Below are positions 15,895-23,822 of a stretch of 64,000 nucleotides of DNA, piece after piece. Numbering within the stretch: position 1 is the first letter of the stretch; each line of letters opens with the position of its first letter. The notes beneath the pieces are model-generated. The model saw nothing but the letters and a program-made list of their open reading frames with translations. It searched no databases and was not told where the DNA came from. The translations under genes were made by a program, and so were the position numbers. The stretch comes from a virus, in the IMG/VR virus record IMGVR_UViG_3300010354_004913, positions 27,226-91,225 of that record, one strand, 5' to 3'.

Positions 15895-16593
15895 GTGGCT
15901 AAAGAGTTTAATACCCAAGAAGTTTTGGAACTGGCTTGTGCGGCTCAACGCTATAATGGAGATTATCTCAAAGAAATGTCCGCTGTCTACGAGGACAATG
16001 GCAGTATCCAGTATTGGAAGCAGCCTAATAAGACACACATATTATACAGTCTCGGTGCTATTAATTGGGGGTCGGAACAAGACCCCCGTATGATGCCGGT
16101 TAAACTTGAGATCACTGACGAAGATCGAGAACAGGCTGCTGATATTCGCAAGTATTACAAACGGTTAATGTTTGCTGCTGTTAAAGGCGACAACGACTTT
16201 CTTACAGAAGTAAATGCTATCCTTAGCTCTGACGATGTAGCAATGAATAAAATTGGCTACGTGGCATGTCTGCCTAGTGTTCAGAAGCGAGATGTAGCTA
16301 GAAACAGTATTGAAAAGCGTGTTCGAAGTGTAGACGTAGGGCATGTTGCCAATATTGGCAGTAATATTTTCGATAAGGACTGTGAGATTTTAGAGTCAAA
16401 ACACTCAAATAATTTTAATGCCTATAATATAACTGCTATAATTGATAATAAAATGGTGTCTTGGTTTAGTAAGGTAGACCTTAAGCTCGGTGCTTGTGTA
16501 GTTGTTAAGGCTAAGATTAAAGATCATTCCAAGCATTGGAAATTTAAAGACACTGACGTTACTCGTCTTAACTATGTGAAAGCGGTACAATAA
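15895..16593 (+). CDS. Conserved phage protein with possible C-terminal OB-fold
   Basis: 232 residues from GTG 15895. I chose this start over ATG 15862 because the latter lies directly against the -10 box and GGAG precedes the GTG by 8 nt. The last 65 residues (YNITAIIDNKMVSWFS..., then GACVVVKAKIKDHSKH, then VTRLNYVKA) resemble the OB-fold segment seen in several phage nucleic-acid proteins. The N-terminal part is helical and unknown. It probably binds nucleic acid, with low certainty. Confidence 0.65.
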   Translation: MAKEFNTQEVLELACAAQRYNGDYLKEMSAVYEDNGSIQYWKQPNKTHILYSLGAINWGSEQDPRMMPVKLEITDEDREQAADIRKYYKRLMFAAVKGDNDFLTEVNAILSSDDVAMNKIGYVACLPSVQKRDVARNSIEKRVRSVDVGHVANIGSNIFDKDCEILESKHSNNFNAYNITAIIDNKMVSWFSKVDLKLGACVVVKAKIKDHSKHWKFKDTDVTRLNYVKAVQ

Positions 16594-17030
16594 TGTATAA
16601 TGAAGAAGAATACGATCAATTTGCTCAAAAAATGGAACAATCATATCCTAAACTGTTCCGGGAGCCATATGGAGGATTTGCTGTAGGCCCAGGTTGGTGG
16701 CCTATTATTGAATCACTGTGTCGTCAAATTCATAATCATGTGGAATGGAAACAGAACCAATTGGAAAAATACCGACGTGGCGAAGGCTGTCCAGATGTGA
16801 TTGTTAGACAAATTAAAGAAAAGTTTGGCGGACTACGTTTCTACTACGACGGTGGAGACGATGTTGTTGATGGTATGGTACGTATGGCAGAGTCATGGGC
16901 ATCACATTCTTGTGAAGAATGTGGTAATCCTGGGCGTAGTCGAGACGGCGGGTGGATTAAAACCTTATGCGATGAACACGAAGCAGAACGTCAAGCAAGA
17001 TATAAAGAAAGATTTCCAGATGAAGATTAA
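16593..17030 (+). CDS. Conserved phage zinc-ribbon protein
   Basis: 145 residues. The middle has the phage-typical phrase IKEKFGGLRFYYDGGDD, followed by CEECGNPG and a later TLCDEHE, which together form a treble-clef or zinc-ribbon site (Cys, Cys, Cys, His). Proteins of this family are common in large phages but have no known function. The start overlaps the previous stop by 1 nt and its end overlaps the phosphoesterase start by 11 bp. Confidence 0.7.
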   Translation: MYNEEEYDQFAQKMEQSYPKLFREPYGGFAVGPGWWPIIESLCRQIHNHVEWKQNQLEKYRRGEGCPDVIVRQIKEKFGGLRFYYDGGDDVVDGMVRMAESWASHSCEECGNPGRSRDGGWIKTLCDEHEAERQARYKERFPDED

Positions 17031-17865
17031 AGTTGTTTCAGACCTGCACCTAGAATTTAGTGACATCAACATCAAGAATGATGAAGGTTGCGATGTACTA
17101 ATTCTCAGTGGCGACATTATGGTCGCTCAGGATCTACACGATCATCCAGAAATGGATTACAGTATGTACAGCAATATAAACCTTGCTGACCTCGGACGTA
17201 GACAACAGACAGCTATGCGTTTCCGTAACTTCTTGAAGCGTTGCTCATTTCAGTTTCCGCATGTTATCTACATAGCAGGCAACCATGAATTTTATCATGG
17301 CAAGTTTGTGTCTAGTCTAACAGACCTGCGTAATGAGTGCGCCAAGTACCCCAATGTCTATTTCTTGGAAAGAGATACTAAAGAAATTGATGATGTTGTT
17401 TTTATCGGTGGCACTTTGTGGACTGACTGTAACAAGGGCGATCCCTTAACTCTACATGCCTTAACTGACTTAATGAACGATTTCCGTATTATTCGGCATG
17501 ATGGGCACGGCTATACTAGACTGCGCCCAGCACATATTATGGAAAGACATAGACAAACACTAGGTTACTTTAAGTCAGTACTTACCGATCTTAAAGATCG
17601 TAAGGTTGTAGTTGTCGGACATCATAGTCCTAGTCATCTCAGCGTACATCCTAGGTATGCTAGTGATCATGCTATGAACGGCGGCTATCACAGTGATCTA
17701 AGTGAGTTTATTTTGGATCATCCGCAGATTAAATTGTGGACACATGGTCATACACATCATCCTTTTGATTACATGATTGGTAGTACTCGTATAGTATGTA
17801 ATCCCAGAGGCTATGACGGATATGAAGACACAGGATGGAATCCTAACTTTATATTGGAAATTTAA
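17020..17865 (+). CDS. Calcineurin-like metallophosphoesterase
   Basis: 281 residues from ATG 17020. All motifs of the two-metal phosphoesterase fold are present: SDLHLE (D8, H10), SGDIM (30-34), AGNHEFYHG (N88, H89), VVGHHSP and THGHTHHP near the end. Such enzymes hydrolyse phosphomonoesters or diesters, including nucleic-acid ends and cyclic nucleotides. No extra domain helps to fix the substrate. The stop and the next start share one base (TAATG). Confidence 0.85.
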   Translation: MKIKVVSDLHLEFSDINIKNDEGCDVLILSGDIMVAQDLHDHPEMDYSMYSNINLADLGRRQQTAMRFRNFLKRCSFQFPHVIYIAGNHEFYHGKFVSSLTDLRNECAKYPNVYFLERDTKEIDDVVFIGGTLWTDCNKGDPLTLHALTDLMNDFRIIRHDGHGYTRLRPAHIMERHRQTLGYFKSVLTDLKDRKVVVVGHHSPSHLSVHPRYASDHAMNGGYHSDLSEFILDHPQIKLWTHGHTHHPFDYMIGSTRIVCNPRGYDGYEDTGWNPNFILEI

Positions 17866-18275
17866 TGAAAATGTCATTGATGAAAAACTGGGCACCTAAA
17901 TGTGCTCATCCAGATTGTAAAACTCCTGTAGGGTATCATAAAAAGTATACCAAAAAGGATGGATCAATAGGAGCAAAATGGAAAACTTTTTGCGAACATC
18001 ATCGTACAGTAGGTAAGGAAAGTAGAGATACTTTCCTTAAATCTAAAGGAGGCTGTGAAAATCGAGATGCTCGACTAGGTTGGGTATGTCGAGACCCCGA
18101 TACTCCTAGTTTAACCATTGACCATTGGGACGGTAACAAGTATAATAATACACAAGAAAATTTAGTTGTATTATGTGCTAACTGCCATAACGAGAAAAGT
18201 AAGAAGTTTAAAGATACACTAGTTAGATATAAAAATGTTAATACTAAATTTTACGATTTTTTTGAGGAACAATAA
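17865..18275 (+). CDS. HNH endonuclease
   Basis: 136 residues. The N-terminus has CAHPDCKTPVGYHKK and a CEHH site that may bind zinc. The C-terminal LTIDHWDGNKYNNTQENLVV followed by LCANCHNEKS is a classic HNH beta-beta-alpha-metal motif (D-H, N, C-x2-C-H). It could be a homing or nicking nuclease or one that degrades host DNA. It is packed between the phosphoesterase and a coiled-coil gene with 1-nt overlaps on both sides, so it does not look like a recent intruder. Confidence 0.82.
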   Translation: MKMSLMKNWAPKCAHPDCKTPVGYHKKYTKKDGSIGAKWKTFCEHHRTVGKESRDTFLKSKGGCENRDARLGWVCRDPDTPSLTIDHWDGNKYNNTQENLVVLCANCHNEKSKKFKDTLVRYKNVNTKFYDFFEEQ

Positions 18276-18424
18276 TGGAACCTAACATCCCAGATATTTT
18301 ACGTAGTACAGCTCAAAATATGAATGAACTATTTCATGTATTAGCAAACCGTGTTGAACAATTGGAAAAAGAAAATGAACAACTTAAACGTGAACTTGAA
18401 GTCAGAGGGTCCAAAGTTGAGTGA
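18275..18424 (+). CDS. Small coiled-coil protein (49 aa)
   Basis: ATG 18275 shares its A with the HNH stop codon and opens a 49-residue frame. Residues 17-42 form a strong heptad pattern (NELFHVL, NRVEQLE, NEQLKRE), like a leucine zipper, so it is probably a dimer. A GAGGAAC ribosome site lies just upstream. Function unknown; it may be an adaptor for a neighbouring protein. Confidence 0.55.
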   Translation: MEPNIPDILRSTAQNMNELFHVLANRVEQLEKENEQLKRELEVRGSKVE

Positions 18425-18692
18425 AAAAGAGTTTAAGCTATTTAAAAAATGGCTTAAATCTCATTTAGATTTTGGTCCTGTGACTGTGACTTTTACCAAA
18501 GTTGACGGTTCTGAACGAATTATGGAATGTACAACTAATTCAGAACTTATACCTAAGGTGGAACAAGCAAGTTCAGAACCAAAAAAAGAAAAAAAGAAAA
18601 GTGACGAAGCTATCACGGTATATGATTTACAAGCCAATGGTTGGCGTAGCTTTAGGTGGGATTCAGTTAAACAAGTGAGATTTACACTATGA
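18375..18692 (+). CDS. SH3-like beta-barrel phage protein (DUF2693-like)
   Basis: 105 residues from ATG 18375. TTG 18417, preceded by GAGGG, is a good alternative that gives an 8-bp overlap with the coiled-coil gene. The part VTFTKVDGSERIMECTTN, a lysine-rich linker, then ITVYDLQANGWRSFRWDSV, is the pattern of the small SH3-like phage protein family often labelled DUF2693. Function unknown; a role in binding nucleic acid or a host protein is possible. Confidence 0.7.
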   Translation: MNNLNVNLKSEGPKLSEKEFKLFKKWLKSHLDFGPVTVTFTKVDGSERIMECTTNSELIPKVEQASSEPKKEKKKSDEAITVYDLQANGWRSFRWDSVKQVRFTL

Positions 18693-18916
18693 GACGAGTA
18701 GTCGGTGACGACTGTGAGATCCTCTGCGAGGATAATGGTCGTAAAATGGTAGCAGATATTCTTTCATTTAAAGAACATCAATATCTTAATGTTAGTTTAG
18801 AAAAACAGTTAAAATTAGAAATGCGTTGGAACGGTAATATCTACGAAGGCCGCCTAGGTCGAATGAGTTTTACTTCAGAAGGTCCTGTAATTAGAAATTT
18901 TAAACAAGGTAGATAA
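18689..18916 (+). CDS. Conserved phage hypothetical protein (75 aa)
   Basis: 75 residues, overlapping the previous gene by 4 bp (ATGA). It is beta-rich, with VGDDCEILCEDNGRKM, ILSFKEHQYLNVSLE and EGRLGRMSF. Short proteins of this type occur in many marine T4-like phages, but I know of no assigned function. No cysteine cluster, membrane segment or catalytic motif is present. Confidence 0.7.
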   Translation: MRRVVGDDCEILCEDNGRKMVADILSFKEHQYLNVSLEKQLKLEMRWNGNIYEGRLGRMSFTSEGPVIRNFKQGR

Positions 18917-18917
18917 A

Positions 18918-19340
18918 ATGAAGATTGGTCTTAGCTTTAGCCGCTGTATTAGAGATATATTTGACGGTACTGTAAATTATGACGACGTATTATTAATTAT
19001 TTGTCGAACCGATTTTAATCCCAATGACGATAGTCATTGGGCAGGTATTTGGAGTGGTTATCACCACGGTGGTGCTTGGAACCATCCTGAATGGTATAGT
19101 ATTCCTGAAGAAAAAGAAGGCGAACTTAGAGCGTTAGCCTGTATGCTGTATAATGACGGAAAAATGCATCAGCCTAGACAGTTTGGCGCCCATCCCCGAC
19201 GACTTCCCTATTATTGGTTAGAAACATTTTTGCCAGATCTAGAACTAGAAAGAAATCCTGCTGCCAAAAAAGCATTTGAAAAATTTCAGATGGTTGCGGG
19301 ATTAGTATCAACAGAACCTTTACAACACAATCACCAATGA
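18918..19340 (+). CDS. Conserved phage hypothetical protein
   Basis: 140 residues. The N-terminus (LSFSRCIRDIFDGTVNYDDVLLIICRTDF) recalls a conserved phage family without known function. A Trp/His-rich middle follows (HWAGIWSGYHHGGAWNHPEW) and the C-terminal 40 residues are helical. The histidines could bind metal, but no known enzyme motif is seen. The next gene starts within its stop codon (ATGA). Confidence 0.7.
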   Translation: MKIGLSFSRCIRDIFDGTVNYDDVLLIICRTDFNPNDDSHWAGIWSGYHHGGAWNHPEWYSIPEEKEGELRALACMLYNDGKMHQPRQFGAHPRRLPYYWLETFLPDLELERNPAAKKAFEKFQMVAGLVSTEPLQHNHQ

Positions 19341-20077
19341 ACTCTATTATATCTCAAATTCAAGCCAGGCAAAACAACCTTTCCATTGATCCATTTCTAG
19401 GATTCAATGATAGTCAAATGGCTGAACGCATAACTGAATTTAAAGAAGATCCTCTTACATTGTCTTGTGTAGTTAAGAGATTGCTAGAAACTGGTCAGGG
19501 TTATCGAAACATGAATGACACTACCACAGTGAATGATATCACTGGTGAGGACAGAATTCTAGCTAATCAGATTAAAGATTACTATAAGAAAAAATTCTTT
19601 TGGCGTGCCTTAAGTGATAATAGGACACTAAGTGATTATCGTAAACGACTAATTAATCTTTTAGAAAATAATATTAGAAACTGTAAAGATCAAGACTGCG
19701 GCATCTACTATAAGCTGCCCTACTTCTATGAAGAAGACATGGTCTATGATGAATTTAAAAAGACATTAGATACTTCTAAGCTCAGTGATCTAGGCAATGC
19801 TCGTCAAACATTGTTTTTGAAACAGCTGACTTTTCTCAGAACATCTTTCAGTGGACAGAGAAAAAATAAAATTGTGCGCTACTGGTTTAACGATGACAAC
19901 AATTGGCTGTATGGTCTCAGTCTAACACAGGACAATCCCTTGCTGGCAATCTTTGATAGCTATCTTAAAGAACATGGCACTGTGGTATTTGACACAAGAC
20001 TGGTAGAAGATAGAATTGATGATTTACACTACTATAAAATGTATAACTATAAATTTGTAAAGGAAAAATATGCCTAA
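19337..20077 (+). CDS. Conserved phage hypothetical protein
   Basis: 246 residues, soluble, mostly helical, rich in Asp, Asn, Tyr and Lys. Segments such as [18 protein letters not shown] and [11 protein letters not shown] look like amphipathic helices. CKDQDC is a C-x4-C pair, too little to call a metal site. It overlaps the lower end of the previous gene by 4 bp and the ClpP gene by 8 bp. No function can be assigned. Confidence 0.68.
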   Translation: MNSIISQIQARQNNLSIDPFLGFNDSQMAERITEFKEDPLTLSCVVKRLLETGQGYRNMNDTTTVNDITGEDRILANQIKDYYKKKFFWRALSDNRTLSDYRKRLINLLENNIRNCKDQDCGIYYKLPYFYEEDMVYDEFKKTLDTSKLSDLGNARQTLFLKQLTFLRTSFSGQRKNKIVRYWFNDDNNWLYGLSLTQDNPLLAIFDSYLKEHGTVVFDTRLVEDRIDDLHYYKMYNYKFVKEKYA

Positions 20078-20660
20078 TTTAGTACCAATGGTTATCGAGC
20101 AAGAAGCTCGAGGTGAACGTAGTTACGACATTTATAGTCGTCTGCTTAAAGATCGTATTGTCATACTAGATACAGATGTTAATGAACACAGTGCCAGCCT
20201 GATTGTAGCACAGCTACTATTTTTAGAAAGTCAAGGAAATGAAGACATCAACTTCTTTATCAACAGCCCAGGTGGAGTTGTTACTGCGGGAATGGCAATT
20301 TACGATACAATGCAGTTTATTAAACCCGATGTTAGCACCATTGTTATGGGCCAGGCTTGCAGTATGGGCAGTCTCCTTGCCACAGCAGGAGCTCCAGGCA
20401 AGCGAAAAATGCTCCCAAACGCCCGTCACATGATTCACCAGCCCTCAGGTGGTGCTCGCGGGCAAGCTACAGACATGCAAATTCAAGTTGAAGAGATCCT
20501 AAAAATGAAAAAATCTTTGACCGAAATCTATGTCAAGCACAATTCAAAGGGCAAAACTTTTGCTCAATTTAGTGTAGATATGGAACGTGACAAGTTTATG
20601 AGCGCACAAGAAGCTTTAGAATACGGTTTGATTGATCAAATCGTAGAAAAACGCTCATAA
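20070..20660 (+). CDS. clpP: ClpP-like serine protease
   Basis: 196 residues, the full length of a bacterial ClpP subunit. The catalytic triad is intact: Ser98 in [10 protein letters not shown], His123 in MIHQPSGG, Asp170 in [10 protein letters not shown]. The N-terminal [26 protein letters not shown] is also canonical. It would form the 14-subunit chamber that works with ClpX or ClpA. No Clp ATPase is seen here, so it would use the host's. The sequence looks like a cellular ClpP, not a prohead protease, and no scaffold or capsid gene lies nearby. Confidence 0.92.
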   Translation: MPNLVPMVIEQEARGERSYDIYSRLLKDRIVILDTDVNEHSASLIVAQLLFLESQGNEDINFFINSPGGVVTAGMAIYDTMQFIKPDVSTIVMGQACSMGSLLATAGAPGKRKMLPNARHMIHQPSGGARGQATDMQIQVEEILKMKKSLTEIYVKHNSKGKTFAQFSVDMERDKFMSAQEALEYGLIDQIVEKRS

Positions 20661-20673
20661 AGTGCGTACATAA

Positions 20674-20703
20674 TTGGCTCCGGCAGTAAACTATAAATAT
20701 AAT
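20674..20703 (+). promoter_or_regulatory. Overlapping sigma70-like and T4-late-like promoter
   Basis: TTGGCT (20674-20679), an 18-bp spacer and TATAAT (20698-20703). The octamer TATAAATA (20692-20699), identical to the T4 late promoter, overlaps the -10 box and ends 18 nt before ATG 20718. Either or both could act. Confidence 0.5.
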
Positions 20704-20717
20704 TACTAGGAGCCAAA

Positions 20718-21446
20718 ATGGAAAGAAAGCCATTTAATTGGAGTATATTGACTAGAGATGCCCTGTATGGACTACTAAACTCCATACAGAATAAGATTGT
20801 TGATCATAATCTAGCTGTTGAAGACATTCATAGCATACTGTCTAAACATATTAAAAAATATCTACCTATTAAAGTTCGCTTAGATAGAGACATAAAAAAT
20901 GACAAGGGCTATATCTATGTGGGCGGAACCTATGACAGCACAATAGATAAGGCCGATAAACCTAGATATATCGAAATAATTTTTAGTTATAACCCAGATC
21001 AAAAACGTCTTAAATTAAGTCGTCATCGTTGGCAAAGATTGTGTCTTCTATTCGCTGATACAATGCTACACGAAATTATTCATACTAGACAGTATCGCAG
21101 TAGAAAATTTAAAGCTATTCCAGGGTATCAAAGTTTTGCCTATTATGCTAGAGATCGTCGCAAGCAAGAATATTACGGTGACAGAGATGAAATTGGTGCC
21201 TTTAGCTATAACATTGCCTGCGAACTTTATGATAGATTTTCTACAGATTTTGGAGCAGCAGCCAAATATTTAGATTCAAATCAATATCGTAGACATCAAA
21301 GAACTAGCTTCTACAGGTATATGGAAGCTTTTAATCATAATCATGACCATCCGATTATCAAACGAATCAAAAGAAAATCTCTTTCACAATTACCTAATGC
21401 CGAAATTGGCAAACCATTTCGAACATCAAACTACTTGACCTATTGA
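20718..21446 (+). CDS. Putative HExxH zinc metallopeptidase-like protein (paralogue)
   Basis: 242 residues. MLHEIIHTRQ holds HEIIH (118-122) and, about 35 residues on, GDRDEIGAFSYNIACEL provides Glu158 as a possible third zinc ligand. The same plan is found in the protein at 15196-15858 (HELRH then DPDELDAYSLSIA). GGAG precedes the start. No signal peptide. The role is unknown; two copies with separate promoters suggest different targets. Confidence 0.65.
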   Translation: MERKPFNWSILTRDALYGLLNSIQNKIVDHNLAVEDIHSILSKHIKKYLPIKVRLDRDIKNDKGYIYVGGTYDSTIDKADKPRYIEIIFSYNPDQKRLKLSRHRWQRLCLLFADTMLHEIIHTRQYRSRKFKAIPGYQSFAYYARDRRKQEYYGDRDEIGAFSYNIACELYDRFSTDFGAAAKYLDSNQYRRHQRTSFYRYMEAFNHNHDHPIIKRIKRKSLSQLPNAEIGKPFRTSNYLTY

Positions 21447-21463
21447 TTCTTAGACTGTATAAT
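21435..21463 (+). promoter_or_regulatory. Sigma70 promoter for the DNA ligase
   Basis: TTGACC (21435-21440), a 17-bp spacer ending in GACTG, and TATAAT (21458-21463). The leader that follows (TATTATTAAACAT, then AGGAGCAA) closely resembles the leader downstream of the promoter at 25784, so the two are probably copies of one element. Confidence 0.7.
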
Positions 21464-21493
21464 AAGAGTATTATTAAACATCTAGGAGCAAAA

Positions 21494-21625
21494 ATGACTA
21501 CCCCTTGCGATCAGGTCATTTATAATTTGGAAACACACAATAGCCGTTTGGACAAAGAAGCAATCATTGAAGTCCAAATGAATGCTAAGAACGATGAATT
21601 TTTTGCAGGGTGCCGACTGGCGTAG
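21494..21625 (+). CDS. N-terminal fragment of DNA ligase before an in-frame amber codon
   Basis: ATG 21494 has AGGAG 6 nt upstream and opens 43 codons that end in TAG at 21623-21625. The sequence (YNLETHNSRLDKEAI, NDEFFAGCRLA) is the usual N-terminus of a T4/T7-type ATP-dependent ligase. The main ligase frame continues in the same phase right after the TAG. In homologues the next residue is typically Tyr (LAYDP or similar), so a single base change from TAT or TAC to TAG would explain it. The fragment alone has no catalytic residues. Confidence 0.65.
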   Translation: MTTPCDQVIYNLETHNSRLDKEAIIEVQMNAKNDEFFAGCRLA

Positions 21626-21631
21626 GACCCT

Positions 21632-22810
21632 ATGATTACCTTTGGACTTAAACAAATACCGGAGAAAACAAATGAAGACGGCCCTGGCTTATCTTGGGAT
21701 GGTTTTAATAGTGTCATTCAGCGTTTATCTAATCGTGAGCTTACCGGTAACGTTGCCCGAAGCGCCGTTGATGCGATGATGAACACAGCCACTCAGTCTG
21801 AATGGAATGGGTGGTATCGTCGTATCCTTATCAAGGATTTGCGTTGCGGTGTAAGTGAAAAAACTATTAACAAGGTTGTAAAACGTGGACCTAAGAACTA
21901 TACTATTCCTATGTTTGAGTGTCAACTTGCTCACGATAGTAGTAATCACGAAAGCAAAGTGGCCGGAAGAAAACTCATCGAAGTTAAGCTCGATGGAGTT
22001 CGCGTTATTACTATTGTCTATCCAAGCGGGCGTGTTGATCAGTTTAGCCGTAATGGCAAGGAACTGGTTAATTTTGAGCACATAAAAGCACAGCTCAGTG
22101 AAGTAGGCAAAGGCTTTGATATTCCTTATGTGCTAGACGGTGAAGTTATGTCTAGCAGTTTCCAGGACCTTATGAAGCAGGTTCATCGCAAAGACAATGT
22201 CAATGCGTCGGATGCTATCCTGTATCTATTTGATATTATGCCTTTGGTAGATTTCCAAAAAGGTTTTAGCAATCTTCTACAGACAGAACGTAGCGGTCTA
22301 CTTCAAAGTTGGTATGAACTCGAACAAGAAAATTTGCCTAGCGTTCGTGTGCTCGAACACGAACTAATTGATCTAGATACTGCTGAAGGCAAACGTCTAT
22401 TCAACGAAATTAACCAAGAAGCTATTGACGGCGGCTACGAAGGTATTATGATCAAAGATCCCGACGCACCGTATGAGTGTAAGCGTACACATCATTGGCT
22501 TAAACTGAAGCCGTTTATTGAAGTATCACTAACTGTTACGGCTGTAGAAGAAGGCACTGGTCGTAATATAGGCAAGTTAGGTGCCTTAGTATGTGAAGGC
22601 AAAGACAATGGACAATTCATACGGGTCAATTGCGGTTCTGGCTTTAGTGATTCAGACCGTGATTCTTATTGGGTGGATCGTAAAGAAGTGGTTGGCAAGC
22701 TCGTGGAAGTTAGGGCTGACGCAATTACACAGAATCAAGATGGTTCTTATTCGCTACGTTTTCCGAGGTTCATACGTTTCAGAGGATTTAAAGATGGGGA
22801 AAAAATTTAA
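21632..22810 (+). CDS. ATP-dependent DNA ligase (main part, after amber codon)
   Basis: 392 residues from ATG 21632, in the same frame as the fragment before it. It joins nicks in DNA through a lysyl-AMP intermediate. The active-site motif is EVKLDGVRV (Lys119), with downstream motifs LDGEVM, YEGIMIKDPD and HHWLKLKPF, and a C-terminal OB domain. Catalytic parts are therefore complete; only the first ~45 residues, which touch DNA in related ligases, are cut off. Restart at ATG 21632 could work, because AGGA lies just upstream, overlapping the amber stop. Confidence 0.88.
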   Translation: MITFGLKQIPEKTNEDGPGLSWDGFNSVIQRLSNRELTGNVARSAVDAMMNTATQSEWNGWYRRILIKDLRCGVSEKTINKVVKRGPKNYTIPMFECQLAHDSSNHESKVAGRKLIEVKLDGVRVITIVYPSGRVDQFSRNGKELVNFEHIKAQLSEVGKGFDIPYVLDGEVMSSSFQDLMKQVHRKDNVNASDAILYLFDIMPLVDFQKGFSNLLQTERSGLLQSWYELEQENLPSVRVLEHELIDLDTAEGKRLFNEINQEAIDGGYEGIMIKDPDAPYECKRTHHWLKLKPFIEVSLTVTAVEEGTGRNIGKLGALVCEGKDNGQFIRVNCGSGFSDSDRDSYWVDRKEVVGKLVEVRADAITQNQDGSYSLRFPRFIRFRGFKDGEKI

Positions 22811-23042
22811 TATTAGACGTTCAATGAACAAGGATATCATTTACGGTGCCCTATTAGAACTTAGTCAAAATCAACGTGTTTGGCACGAAAGTTCTGTAAG
22901 CCCTGAATATAGTAAGTTGACAGATGAGGGGCGCGAAGCTATTATACATGTTGTTGAAGAAATGTTTCGTGGACTTCAAACTATACACAAGATGGAAATT
23001 GCCGACGAAGCTAAACGTCAAACTCTCGAGGCACTACAATGA
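22794..23042 (+). CDS. Conserved phage hypothetical protein (82 aa)
   Basis: 82 residues from ATG 22794, overlapping the ligase end by 17 bp. A basic start (MGKKFNIRRSMNKD) is followed by two or three predicted helices (DEGREAIIHVVEEMFRGLQ). No known motif. The next gene begins within its stop codon, so it is co-translated with the tandem MNERI genes. Confidence 0.6.
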   Translation: MGKKFNIRRSMNKDIIYGALLELSQNQRVWHESSVSPEYSKLTDEGREAIIHVVEEMFRGLQTIHKMEIADEAKRQTLEALQ

Positions 23043-23287
23043 ACGAACGAATTCGTGAACTTGCTGAACAGGCTAGAAAAGCATTAGCCACAGATGCTAT
23101 GAGTGGTGGCGAATTCAATATGAAAGCATACGAAGAAAAGTTCGCCGAGTTGATTGTCAGGGAATGTGCTGAATTGTCTGTGAATAGTCAATATGCCAAT
23201 ACTAAAAGTGAGTATTATGAAGGCTTCAATGAGGCATTGGTTTATGCTGGAAATAAGATTAAACAACATTTCGGAGTTGAAGAATGA
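23039..23287 (+). CDS. Tandem paralogue A (MNERI family, 82 aa)
   Basis: 82 residues. It begins MNERIRELAEQA and ends IKQHFGVEE, with EKFAELIVRECAEL in the middle. The following gene has the same three blocks, so these are tandem duplicates. The proteins are short, acidic and helical. The family is widespread in phage metagenomes as far as I know, with no known function. ATGA overlaps link it to both neighbours. Confidence 0.65.
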   Translation: MNERIRELAEQARKALATDAMSGGEFNMKAYEEKFAELIVRECAELSVNSQYANTKSEYYEGFNEALVYAGNKIKQHFGVEE

Positions 23288-23505
23288 ACGAACGAATCAA
23301 AGAACTTGCCGACGAGGCTGCTAAATTCAGTGCTGTTATGGCTCTGCCCACAGGCGAGCCCGGGGACAAATTATTTGTTGAAAAGTTCGCCGAGTTGATT
23401 GTGCGTGAATGTGCTGATGTGGCTAAAGAAACAAGATGGGCTGTGCCTCCTAGCCAAGAGCAGATTGCCAGAGGAATCCAACAACATTTCGGAGTTGAAG
23501 AATGA
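23284..23505 (+). CDS. Tandem paralogue B (MNERI family, 73 aa)
   Basis: 73 residues. MNERIKELADEA, EKFAELIVRECADV and IQQHFGVEE match paralogue A, while the region between the first two blocks and the one before the end differ. It looks like a duplication of the whole reading unit including the ATGA junction, followed by divergence of the linkers. Function unknown. Confidence 0.65.
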   Translation: MNERIKELADEAAKFSAVMALPTGEPGDKLFVEKFAELIVRECADVAKETRWAVPPSQEQIARGIQQHFGVEE

Positions 23506-23585
23506 ACGAGATTGGTTTGGCACTGCTGGCCTGTTATGTGATTGGTTTTGTCACTGGTTTTGTTTGGGGCTGGCAAAAGAATTAA
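23502..23585 (+). CDS. Micro-protein, single membrane segment (27 aa)
   Basis: ATG 23502 overlaps the stop of paralogue B (ATGA) and opens 27 codons: MNEIG, a hydrophobic stretch of about 17 residues (LALLACYVIGFVTGFVW), then a basic tail. It keeps the MNE start of the two genes before it, as expected if a third copy of the junction was reused. It may be a small membrane regulator; expression is not proven. Confidence 0.4.
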   Translation: MNEIGLALLACYVIGFVTGFVWGWQKN

Positions 23586-23601
23586 CTATGGACGCAATGA
23601 G

Positions 23602-23796
23602 ATGAAACACAATATAACAATACAGCCAGGACAATATTGGAGCAGCCTAAATAGAACAGAGTTTCATGTAGATGATGTAAGAGTTACTGAAACCGGAGTT
23701 TGGGTTCACTATACTAATACATTTACGCAACAGACCTATAGCTGTCTAGAAGAGGCATTTAGGCATAGATTTGACCCTATCGTAAATCGTGGGTAA
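23602..23796 (+). CDS. Small conserved beta-rich protein (64 aa)
   Basis: 64 residues from ATG 23602. The sequence IQPGQYW, FHVDDVRVTETGVWVHYTN and YSCLEEAFRHRF is typical of small phage proteins with an SH3-like or similar barrel (x-PG-x-YW followed by two strands). No catalytic site. It ends 26 nt before the membrane-protein gene, after which a TAAATA box follows. Confidence 0.6.
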   Translation: MKHNITIQPGQYWSSLNRTEFHVDDVRVTETGVWVHYTNTFTQQTYSCLEEAFRHRFDPIVNRG

Positions 23797-23802
23797 TAAA
23801 TA
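23795..23802 (+). promoter_or_regulatory. T4-late-like promoter box
   Basis: AATAAATA (23795-23802) differs from the T4 late octamer TATAAATA at one position and ends 20 nt before ATG 23823. AAGGAG lies between as the ribosome-binding site. Confidence 0.45.
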
Positions 23803-23822
23803 CTTTTTTAAAAGGAGAAAAT

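Noticed and set aside
17865-18275. Homing endonuclease that recently invaded
   Set aside because: The HNH gene is joined by one-base overlaps on both sides and no intron or split gene is seen around it.
21623-21625. Genome-wide recoding of TAG as an amino acid
   Set aside because: TAG ends other genes cleanly here (for example at 7104-7106, 7092-7090 and 56185-56187), so only the ligase site is unusual.
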